The notes beneath the pieces were generated by a model. The model worked only from the letters and a program-made list of their open reading frames with translations, was not told the origin of the DNA and ran no database searches. A stretch of DNA of 64,000 nucleotides from Dipteronia dyeriana (taxonomy: Eukaryota; Streptophyta; Magnoliopsida; Sapindales; Sapindaceae), in the NCBI GenBank assembly GCA_032871835.1, contig CM065300.1:3167768-3231767 (forward strand), written 5' to 3'. A program made the translations under genes and the position numbers. Shown one piece after another: positions 23,001-33,500 of the stretch (positions are counted from its first letter, which is position 1; the number at the start of each line of letters is the position of its first letter).

Positions 23001-25877
23001 AAAGGCACAACATGCAACCAAAGACTAGAAAAAGTAAGTGGAGCAGAGCATGCGCATATACTGCGGGTTCCTTTTAGAACTGAGAATGGCATTCTTCGTA
23101 AATGGATTTCAAGGTTTGATGTGTGGCCATATTTGGAGACTTTTGCTGAGGTAAACCTGAGCAATGTTGTTTTTTTTATTTGTTTTCTACTTCCTGTTTG
23201 TCTATCTAGCTACTTTCAATTGGAATAACTCAAATTCATGTTTGGATATATATATTTATATATGCTTTATATAACTGGTGTCTTTTTGAATTCCTTTTTC
23301 TAGTTGAACATGTGAATGAGATTGAACTAGTGGATTCATTAGAAGTTTTAAGGTTCCGAGCCTATGAAAAATTACTCCTAACACAAGATTAAAAATCTAG
23401 AGCCTCATTCTGTGATATGTTCAAAGAAATGAATGTAAGGTTGAAATGTGATATTATTGGGATTTTGGATTTTTGGAATGCATTTATAGGGTCTACTTAC
23501 AAGCTGGCCAGCTTAAATCTTCCTGTTTACAATTGTTGATGAGCTAAAGATATGTAGATTTCCAATTTTAATAATGTGGGAATCATTTCCTCATTTATCC
23601 CCAAAGGAATATAAGAGGAAAAGTTTCTCACATTTGGTATTCTTTTGCTAATTAGACGGTTGGGGTCATTTTACTATTTCTTTGGCTTTTGCTAGGATGC
23701 ATCGAACGAGATTGCTGCTGAGTTACAGGGTGTTCCAGATCTGATCATCGGAAACTATAGTGATGGAAATCTTGTTGCATCCCTGTTATCTTATAAGCTA
23801 GGAATCACACAGGTTTGCAATGACTTTTATGTAAATAATTTTTTGAGATGATTAAGATCAGTATCTGCAGAGACCATGTCTACCTGATTTGATTTTAACT
23901 TTTTCTGCTTCATCCATCTAGTGCAACATTGCACATGCTTTGGAGAAAACAAAGTATCCTGATTCTGACATATATTGGAGAAAATTTGAGGACAAATACC
24001 ATTTTTCAAGTCAGTTTACTGCTGACCTTATTGCAATGAACAATGCAGACTTTATAATCACAAGTACATACCAAGAGATTGCAGGAAGGTAAGTTATATC
24101 ATGGCTTTTGAAATCCTTACAACCCATAGGCCCTTTGATTTTCTGTTGATATACTACTTCCTTCATTTGTCGCTTTTTCTGGTTTTTATGCGTAGCAAGT
24201 TGCTTAATGCTTACCATCTCTGTTCTGTGTTTCAGCAAAAGTAATGTGGGACAGTACGAGAGCCACACAGCTTTCACCTTTCCAGGGCTGTATCGGGTTG
24301 TTCATGGGATTGATGTTTTTGACCCCAAGTTCAATATCGTTTCTCCAGGAGCAGATATGTGCATTTATTTTCCATACTATGAAAAGGAAAGTAGGCTTAC
24401 TGCTCTACATGGTCCCATCGAAGAACTCCTTTATGATCCTGAGCAGAATGATGAGCATGTGTAAGTATCTTCCTAAAATAAATAAGGACTCTTATTAGAT
24501 TCTGTGGCCTCTTATCTGTTATTTTTATCTTTTATTTCTAGTTGAAGACATAATTTATACTGCATTGATTGCAACACTTAAAGGAGTTTTGGCTACCTAG
24601 TTGGAATATGGCAATTCAAACATTTTCAGAGAAACAACATATAAACTTTTATTTAAAGTGAATATTGGCTTTTTTTATACACTAAAACACTTGTCTGAGA
24701 ATATTCGAATGCATAAAACTTTATCCTTGATGTGATTTCATTTTTCTTTTACCTTCTAAATCAATCATGGATTGATCTTTTACTTGCTCTCTGCCTATGC
24801 AGTGGTATGTTGAATGTTCGGTCAAAGCCTATCATGTTTTCCATGGCAAGACTTGATAGGGTGAAAAATTTGACCGGGCTTGTTGAGTGCTATGGTAAGA
24901 GCAGCAAGCTAAGGGAACTCGTAAATCTTGTTGTAGTTGGCGGTTATGTCGATGCCAAAAAATCCAGCGACAGAGAAGAAGTTGCAGAGATTGAAAAGAT
25001 GCATGGTCTAATCAAGCAATATAATTTACATGGCCAGTTCCGATGGATATCAGCTCAAATGAACCGCGCACGTAATGGGGAGCTCTATCGCTACATTGCA
25101 GATACAAAAGGTGTTTTCGTGCAGGTATGTGATATAAATATCCACTGAAAACCATTTATTTTAGCCATCAAGCTCCATCGATGTCTGAAAAATGCTTCTT
25201 ATATTCATTGCAGCCTGCATTTTATGAAGCTTTTGGCCTCACAGTTGTGGAAGCCATGACTTGTGGGCTTCCTACATTTGCCACTTGCCATGGGGGCCCC
25301 GCTGAGATCATCGAGAATGGTGTTTCAGGGTTCCATATTGATCCCTATCACCTTGATCAGGTGGCTTCACTCCTGATTGACTTCTTTGAAAAGTGCACGA
25401 AGGACCCTAGTTGTTGGAAAAATATCTCTGATGGAGGGCTAAAACGAATTTATGAAAAGTCTGGTTTTCCTTAATGAACCTTTTATAATTGAAAACCTTC
25501 TTCATCTACCTAATTGATGAAACTGATTCGAGACCAAATTCTGCAGGTACACCTGGAAGATATATTCCGATAGGCTACTGACATTATCCGGGGTTTATGG
25601 CTTCTGGAAGTATGTCTCTAAGCTTGAGAGGAGAGAGACAAGGCGATACATCGAGATGTTTTACATCCTGAAGTTCCGCGATCTGGTTAGTGTAATTAAT
25701 CTAACAACCCCCCTACTATTCTTTGAGTATGAAATGGCTTTTGGAATCCTTGGTTCCATCTTTATCTTAATTGTGTTGATGTGATTGTGATTTCATTAAA
25801 CTTATGGTAATAATCATAATGATGCTTTTATACTTCAGGCAAAAACCATCCCGCTCGCGATAGATGAGCAGCATTGA
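20092..25877 (+). CDS. SUS: Sucrose synthase, 805 aa, 15 coding exons
   Basis: Reversibly converts sucrose + UDP to UDP-glucose + fructose in the cytosol, feeding starch, cellulose and respiration. Exons: 20092-20171, 20383-20515, 21046-21197, 21593-21785, 22070-22188, 22309-22525, 22756-22851, 22977-23150, 23696-23812, 23922-24088, 24236-24460, 24803-25124, 25214-25458, 25547-25685, 25839-25877. They total 2418 nt and give an exact open frame of 805 codons, the family's standard length. Residues 1 to about 545 are the sucrose synthase domain, with the [14 protein letters not shown] block (His432). About 548-730 is the GT-B glycosyltransferase domain, with ARLDRVKN (Arg574, Lys579) and the E-x7-E pair (Glu670, Glu678). 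The sequence resembles the Arabidopsis SUS2/SUS3 group more than SUS1/SUS4. An in-frame TGA at 20080-20082 fixes the start, so the N-terminus ([10 protein letters not shown]) is short and lacks the Arg normally three residues before the phosphorylated Ser. Product certain; paralogue number not. Confidence 0.96.
20690..20950 (+). repeat. Tandem duplication inside sucrose synthase intron 2
   Basis: Two units of about 110-130 bp share GGGTTCAAATCTCC, ACATGCATA and GCATTTGAGCTTAAA in the same order (about 20726-20830 and 20838-20935). The GGTTCAAATCTC core looks like a polymerase III B box, but no matching A box or tRNA fold was found. Confidence 0.6.
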
Positions 25878-26040
25878 ACTTGAACTCCATCATCATCTGT
25901 TGCTGAGGAAGCTATAATCTGTCTGCCACTCTTTTATGTGTTTTATGATGATCTAGTCCCTTAGTGTTGTTGTGAAGTCTCTTTTCATTTTGAAGAACAA
26001 TGTAGTGACTCCTTTTTATTCAGTAATCTGTTTATGTGCT

Positions 26041-26046
26041 AATAAA
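26041..26046 (+). terminator. Poly(A) signal of sucrose synthase
   Basis: AATAAA, 164 bp after the stop codon; the hAT element inserts about 130 bp further on. Confidence 0.5.
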
Positions 26047-26170
26047 GTTGTCTCTCCTAGACAGACAATCCAGTTTTCAGCTACCAAATTATGTGCAACT
26101 TTTTCATTGAATAACTGTATTTCAGCATCCAATATTTTTCACATTAAAAAGTTAAGGCTTGATATGTAAG

Positions 26171-26178
26171 TATGTAAC
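26171..26178. repeat. Left target-site duplication of the hAT element
   Basis: TATGTAAC, identical to 29845-29852. Eight base pairs is diagnostic of hAT transposition. Confidence 0.9.
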
Positions 26179-26189
26179 TAGAGGTGTCC

Positions 26190-26360
26190 ACGGTTCGGTT
26201 AAACCGTTCGAAACCGAACCGAAACCGAACCGAAACCGGCCTCTGGAAACCGAAACCGAAACCGTCGGTTACAAAACCGGTTGGAAACCGGATCCGACGG
26301 TTCGGTTACGGTTATGGGATATGAAAAACCGACCAAAAACCGGCGGTTAAACCGTCGGTT
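26190..26360. repeat. hAT left subterminal repeats
   Basis: Many copies of AACCGAAACCG, CCGTCGGTT and CGGTTCGGTT in both orientations within 170 bp next to the left TIR. Confidence 0.85.
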
Positions 26361-26772
26361 TTGAAATTTAAAAAAAAAACAACCAATGAAATGCTGACAC
26401 GTGGCAACATTTCAGAAAAAAAAAATTAAATGACCGTTGAGCGTTGGAGGATGATGACCGTTGAACAACGGTCATATTCCTTTTTTGTTCCCAACGCCCA
26501 ACGGTCATATTGTATAAATACCCCTCCACACCAATTCTATAAATAACACCCCCCCCCCCCTCCCCAATTCATTCTTCTTCACACCACTCCCACCTTCTCT
26601 CAATCTCTCTCAATCTCAAATTCTAAATTCTCTCTACATTCAACAATTTTATTTTATTCTTATTTCTCATATAAATTAAAAAACATATATTTCTTCCATT
26701 TTTTTTAATAATATATTATTTACTTACAATTATCTTTTTTTTTTTCAATTAGTATTTATAATTAATTTTTTA

Positions 26773-28977
26773 ATGGCAAGTGGGGGAGAAGGTTCAGGTC
26801 CTACAAATTTGGACAGAGGAAAGGGTCCATTGCAAAATTTGTTGGAACACGAAGGTGAAGATGTCAATTACAATGACCGACTTTACCACGAGTTCCTTCA
26901 AAGTCATTTTGAATCCGATCCCCCTCTTAATCCGAATCCCCCCCTTTTGTTGCTGAGCCAAATCCCAATATCCCCATTAGTAATGAAAATATATCTACCC
27001 CTTCTACTATGCCACCCCTTCAGATGAATTTGATGCAGATGAAGAAGAAAAGCCATTGAAGTCCGATCTCTTCAGAGTGCATATGAAGAAAATTGAGTTA
27101 GATGATGGAACAATCAAAATCATGCACAACTACTGCCCCAAAACATACAAGGCCGTTAAGTCCTTTGGATATGGCACGTATTGGAACCATGTTAAAAGAA
27201 ATCATCCATCCGAATTGGTGAAAGCTAGTAACCAAGGGCAAATATCCAGGTATGGTACCTCTACCAATCAATTATTTCATTATACGTCTGAAAAAAATAA
27301 GAAATAATTAACAACAATGGTTGCAGTAGAACACTTACCTTTTAGTTTTGGTGAGAAAGGTGGTTTTGTTAATTAATGTCAAACTGCATTAAATCCTGCA
27401 ATGCAATGTGTTCCTAGAGTCACTCTCACACGTGCACTGTTTTCCATTTACAAAAAAGAAAAACACAAATTGAGATCATTTTTTTTCCAATATCAAGGTC
27501 GCGTTTCCGTATGTACTGACATATGGACCGATAATTTTGGTAGCCACCATTACATGGGTGTGACATGTCATTATATTGATAATAATTGGAACATGCAAAA
27601 AAGAATTATTGCATTTCGTGTTTTCGATGAGTCACATACAACTCATAATATTTTTCGACACCTTAAAATTATTTTTGAAGAGTTTCATATCCAAAACAAA
27701 ATTTTTGCAATTGGTTTTGATAATGCGGCGAGCAATACCGCATCTATTCCTATGTTAAAGGAATTATGCAATCCCTATTTTGGGGGTAAATTATTTCATC
27801 AACGATGTGCATGTCATGTTTTAAATTTGTGTGTTCAAGCTGGATTACAAATTCTTTCTGTTTATATTAGACCAATTAGAGATAATATTAATTATATCTG
27901 GACGCATAACAAAATCCAAAAACAATGGTTGAAATTTTGTTCTCAAAATAATAGGCGTCCCATAAAATTTTCTCTAGATATTAGTACTCGTTGGAATTCT
28001 ACTTATAAGTTGCTTAATGAAAGTGTTGAATATAAGGAATTATTAGTTTCTTTTATTACTTATAACGTTCCTTCAATTTGTTTCAATTGAAGCATTGGGA
28101 TGTATGTATAAAAATTCTTGAATTGTTACGTGTTTTTAATGATGCTACCAATGCTTTATCTGGTATTTACTATCCCACTACTCATTTATTTCTTGTTTAA
28201 AGTGTTAATATTGCTGGTGCATTCAGTGAATGTGAATTAGATGTTCAATTGAGTCAATGTGTAGCTGCAATGAAAAAAAAATGGATACAGTATTATAAGG
28301 ATATTCCAAATATTTATTTGCTTGCATCTTGTTTTGATCACCGCTTTAAATTAGAATATTTGCAAGATTATTTAACTCATTACTATAATAGTTTAGGAAT
28401 AGAAACTGATGTTCTTAGTTGTTGTAATTCCGTTAAGACTTTACTATATGAATTATATGATGAATATCTTAAAATATATGGTCCGTCTTTGAATATATCG
28501 GTTTCACAACCCCAACCCACATCTGATAGTACTACCAATTCCTCACAATTTAAATTAAAGGGTTTAGGGGATCGATTGTTTTTCCAAAGAGCCAAAAAGT
28601 TACGAGCATCTTCTTCATCCTCTAACACACATTCTGAGCTTGACCGATTTTTAGAAGCCAATCATGTATTTTTAGAAGATAAATTTAGTATCCAAGGTTG
28701 GTGGAAGGATTATGAACAAGAATATCCAATTTTGGCTATTATTGCCAAACAAATTCTTGGAACACCGGTTTCTACCGTTGCTGTGGAACAAGAATTTAGT
28801 GCAGGTGGAAATATTTTGGATCCAAGACGGTCGGTTCTGTGTCCACAATCACCTGAAGCCCAAGCATGTGTTGATGATTGGACAAAGGCGAAATTTAGAC
28901 AACAAGAACTCGAGCCAGAAATAGTGAATGATTTCTTCGAAGATGATCAAACCACGGGAACAGAAGGCAATGAATAG
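26773..28977 (+). pseudogene. hAT transposase (BED finger / RNase H-like / dimerisation), broken
   Basis: Four pieces are recognisable. 26773-27027: Gly/Glu-rich N-terminus, frame then lost. 27056-27307: BED-like finger (DDGTIKIMHNYCPKTYK, then WNHVKRNHP). From about 27314, MVAVEHLPFSFGEKGGF, an in-frame TAA near 27377, then 27401-28090 with the RNase H-like core (SVCTDIWTDNF, AIGFDNAASN, CACHVLNL, STRWNSTY). 28249-28977: C-terminal dimerisation region (ELDRFLEANHV, WWKDYEQEYPIL, AVEQEFSAGGNILDPRRS, DDWTKAKF). At least two stops and two frameshifts separate them. It belongs to the RICESLEEPER-like group of plant hAT transposases. Confidence 0.9.
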
Positions 28978-29629
28978 ATTCTGTTCAAATCTTCCAACCA
29001 CTAACACCGACTATCCCACTACAGGTAAAAGAACTACGTGACATTTGATTCCTCTACATTGGCGGAGGATACGTAGGCAGCTTAATTGTGGTCAACATTA
29101 AGTGCAAGGCTAATTTTTTCTTTTTTCAATGTGTTATTTGAACTTTGTTAGATTTTATATTCAATTAAGGCCAACTTCTAATTTTTTTATATAAAATTTA
29201 GATGTAATTGTAAATGTTTACTTATTAATTAATGTCAATTTCTTTTATTTTTACACATTCATTGTTAAATAGTTCAACGGTTCAATTGTATATTTAAATA
29301 ATTGTATTTCATATTTTATGTGAATATTTAAAATATAGACATTGTAAATGAAATTTGATTACAAATAAAAATGTTTGGCCATTTTTTAAATTTTAAGTTT
29401 ATCAAATTGTAATTTTGTATTAGTAATTAGACTATTAGTTATATATACTTGTATAGTTCCATTAAAAACAAAATCATATTTATGTGTATATAAAAGTACA
29501 AATATTAGTTCTATAGTTTCATTTTAAAAAAACATATGTATATATATATATATATATACATAAAAATTAAATGTATATAAAATAATATATATATTATTTT
29601 TTGTAATAATAATAATAAAAAAAAAAAAA

Positions 29630-29832
29630 CCCGAACAAACCGAAATCGAACCGAACCGTTCGGTTTCACAAACCGAAACCGAAACCGAAACCGAACCGAA
29701 CCGTTCGGTTTTGAAAAACAGAAAACCGCCGGTTCCGAAACCATTCAAAACGGTCCAAAACCGTCCTATTCCAGTTACAGTTCGATCTTTCTACGGAACC
29801 GAAACCGACGGTTCGAAACCGAAACCGAACCG
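29630..29832. repeat. hAT right subterminal repeats
   Basis: Dense CCGAAACCGAACCG / CGGTTCGGTTT repeats next to the right TIR, mirroring the left end. Confidence 0.85.
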
Positions 29833-29844
29833 TGGACACCATTA

Positions 29845-29852
29845 TATGTAAC
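29845..29852. repeat. Right target-site duplication of the hAT element
   Basis: TATGTAAC, identical to 26171-26178. Confidence 0.9.
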
Positions 29853-30504
29853 TGGACATTTGGACAAGCATAAGCCTCTTTTATTGGTGGGTCCCAAAAA
29901 ATATATTACGCTTCAAACTCTCGACTCTCGACTCTCGAGTTGTTTCCGTCTACTCTTGTTTAAATGTTGTACATTGTACAATCTCCTTTCTATGTATATC
30001 TATCTATATATAATATATAGATTTTTCTCTCGATTGAAAATGAAAAAAAATAATCATATTTTATTAGAAATGAAATCTTTAATCATATATTAAGAATTAA
30101 GTTTCATTTAGCTGATACGATTTCTAAGTAATAAAAGCGCCAAGTTGGTTTCTTGAATCCTCAGCATATACCTCCGGCAGTCTTTTGATTCTACGAAAAA
30201 AAAAAAATTGAAAACTACCTTTGATTTTCGAACGTTATCCACAACCAACTTTGAGTCTTTGACGTACCTCTATCTTTATGCCGACCCACTTGGCATTTAC
30301 ATACACGTGGCACTAGCTCTCAGCGAGTAAGCTTCATTTTTCACTCGAGCGTCACTTTGTATTTCATTTTTGGAAACTTTTGTTGAAATAAAACAAAGAT
30401 ATTGTTCTTATAACTAATTAAGTGCCGAACAGGTGATCTTGTTCTTAAAACAAAGATTGTGTTGTGTTGTTTTTTGTTGATTGAAAGAGAAATCAGATCG
30501 AGAA
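29853..30504 (+). promoter_or_regulatory. IBR3 upstream region with a G-box
   Basis: No gene. ACACGTGGCA holds a G-box (CACGTG at 30304-30309) about 200 bp upstream of the ATG, a binding site type for bZIP and bHLH factors. No clear TATA box was fixed. The interval is bounded on the left by the hAT insertion, so upstream control sequence has been displaced or newly juxtaposed. Confidence 0.4.
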
Positions 30505-33500
30505 ATGGCGAGTCGAACAGGTGATCTTGTGAGTAGCGTTCAGCCAGCTCACCAGCTAGACATCGACGCTCTGTTTCGCTACGTCTCTGTTAATATCTCA
30601 GGCTTCCCTGCCTCTCCTTCCAAATTATCCGTCTTTCAGGTATTTTTTCAAACACGTGGACGTCGTCGACGGAACAATGTTCATATTTGCTGTTTTAATG
30701 TTTTTTTTTTCAGTTTGGACATGGGCAATCGAATCCAACGTTTCTGATAGAAGTGGGTTCAGGAGATGCTGTTAAACGCTACGTTTTGAGGAAGAAGCCT
30801 CCCGGGAAATTGCTCCAGTCTGCTCACGCTGTCGATCGAGAGTTTCAGGTCACTTTTTTTTGTTTGTTTGTTTGTTTGTTTGTTTTTTTGTGATTTTGAG
30901 CGTTTGAAAATTGTATGTCTTGAATTTCGAAAGTCGAAAAAGTTTATGTTAATTTATTTGTTATTTATTTATTATTACTTTCTTAGTTTTCGGTTGGAAT
31001 CAATTAGATGAAAGAATTTTGAAATTTTGATTGTGACTGTAGGTTCTTCGCGCATTAGGTGATCATAATTTGGTTCAGGTTCCTAAAGTGTTCTGTATGT
31101 GTGATGACCCGAGTGTTATCGGGACTGCATTTTACATAATGGAATTTTTGGAAGGACGTATTTTTATAGACCCCAAGTTACCGGTATGCATTCGAACTTT
31201 TAATCTTAACTTAGATGTAGAAGAGAGATGATTGATTCCGATTATTGAAGTGTTGTGTGGTTGAAAGTTTGGATTGTTAATTTGTTTGATTAGGGTATGG
31301 CGCCGGAGAGGAGGAGAGCTATATATCAAGCAACTGCAAAAGCATTAGCTTCTATTCATTCAGCTGATGTGGATATGATTGGTCTAGGAAAATATGGACG
31401 ACGAGACAACTATTGTAAACGGCAGGTGGGTTGGACTTTTTGAAAGTTTAGCTAACCCAACTGCTAGACTATTTGTTAATTTTTTCACTCAAAAAGTTTA
31501 CTGATTTATATTGTTTTTAAGAGGATTGAAAGCAGTGCCATAAATCATGAATTTGTTGTCAATGGATATACATGTCTTATAGCTAAATGGCTCTTTTGAA
31601 CTTTGTACTTGATTTAGATAGAGAGGTGGGCTAAACAATATGTTGCTTCTACTGCTGAGAGCAAGCCTGCCGCATATCCAAAAATGTTTGAGCTGATTGA
31701 TTGGTTACGACAAAATATTCCCCGTGAGGATTCGTCAGGAACAACAGCAGGCCTAGTTCATGGGGATTTTCGCATTGATAATCTTGTATTTCATCCTATC
31801 GAGGTCTGTTACTCCTAGCTTCTTTATTTAATTGAAAAGGAAAATATGTTCTCTCAACGATCATCTGTGTCTCTGTGTCAATGTATGTAATGCAACATAG
31901 AATGTAGATTGTTTATGCTTCAATGGTTCTTAATGTGCTCTAGCTCATTGTATACAAAATGTGTCTGAACAGCTTGTGTAAGTTGAACTGGTCATCTGAT
32001 AAGATACACTTAATGGTTCAGGATCGAGTGATTGGTATTCTTGACTGGGAATTATCTACTCTTGGAAACAAGATGTCTGATGTTGCATACACCTGTATGG
32101 TAATAATCCGATTTTCTTTTTGATAGACCAACTTACAAACTTTAAATTTTGGCCTGTAAAGAGCTATATGCTATTTCTTGCTCTCTATCTTATATTTTTC
32201 ATGTCATTCTATTACTGTCAACCTCGTGTGTTGATTGAGATACGTTTTAGTTTCACAATTGGTTTAGCTGATCTGGGAACCTGGGTGACTCTCCTATGCT
32301 GATTACTACTATTCTTTTTTGGCAGCCTTATCTTGTTGAGATTGGGCAAAAAGAAAAACAAGTAGGCCAAGGTTTCGAACTTGCTGGAATTCCAGAAGGG
32401 ATTCCCTCACTGCCAGAGTTTTTGGCTGACTATTGTTCTGCAGCTGTAAGACCTTATAATTTTCTTTTACTGAACTATGATCTCTGTGCATTCCTTTTTT
32501 GTATCATAAAATGTTTGCTCTATCATGAGGAAATTAAGGTGCTCATTTTGAAGAGTTTTTAGAGTTATTTGTTTGTTTTTCCTTTTTATTTTCCATTTTC
32601 TCCACAAAAAGGATTGTATCAGATAGTTGAAAGCAGCATTATGCATATATCAGGCTAATATGGTTAACTGGTCAGGATTTAATTAGGTTTTGTGGAGTAA
32701 ATAAATTTACACCATATTTTCATGTATTGGGTAGTGATGTCTAGCTGATGTATCACACTTTTGAAACCAGTAAATTTGGGATTCCAAAAGGTAATTATGA
32801 ATTTTTCAATTTAAATACTGGTCATCCTTATTAGTAAGGTTTGATTTTAGCATACCTCTGAGACTTGCTAATTATCTGATGGGTTTTACTCCTTCACATT
32901 TGTGAAGGTAGTGTTTACTATCTGTAGCCATATGTTAAAGTCTACTAGAAGGTGTTATAGTAGGAATTATTTTCTCTTATCAACTTAGCATATTGAAGTA
33001 AAGACTTATGTGGCAAATGCTGAAATCTAGGGAAAACCATGGCCTGCTGCAGAGTGGAAGTTCTATATTGCCTTTGCTATGTTCCGTGGAGCATCAATCT
33101 ACACCGGGGTGTATAGTAGATGGCTTATGGTATGTCTTGAAGAAAAATAATTTCTTATTTGAATGTTAGTGTTGCACAAAAAGCTTTTCTTATGCCTGAG
33201 ATTTTTTATACTGTAATAATGCAGGGTATCGCTTCAGGAGGTGACCGTGCCCAATATGTGGGGAGTCAAGCTAATGGTCTTATAGATTTTGCCCTGAGTT
33301 TTATTGCTCGGAAATCCGTTCTTCCTGCTACCCCTCCATCTGGTAACTAAAATCATTCCCTGCATTTATTATTTTCAACTTGTTTTTTTAGTTCTGAAAC
33401 ATGCCAACGTCAGGATTATCAGTGTTTAATAGTTGGTTTACTTCAACCTAATGTGAAACCTATATAACTGGAAATGGAACAAGAATGTGACTGTGGAAGC

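Larger units (their letters stand above)
26179..29844 (+). mobile_element. hAT-superfamily DNA transposon, dead copy, 3.67 kb
   Basis: The TIRs read TAGAGGTGTCCACGGTTCGG at the left and TAATGGTGTCCACGGTTCGG (reverse complement) at the right, with an 8-bp target duplication. Both subterminal regions (26190-26360 and 29630-29832) are packed with CCGAAACCGAACCG-type repeats, as expected of transposase binding sites. Inside is a decayed BED finger/hAT transposase on the plus strand. It lies in the space between the sucrose synthase 3' end and IBR3. Confidence 0.93.

Noticed and set aside
26201..26360. CRISPR-like look of the regularly repeated CCGAAACCG motifs
   Set aside because: The units are in both orientations with no unique spacers of fixed length, and they form hAT subterminal repeats inside an 8-bp target duplication.
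29511..29748. Minus-strand frames with RFRFRF-type repeats
   Set aside because: Translation of the hAT right subterminal repeats, not a protein.
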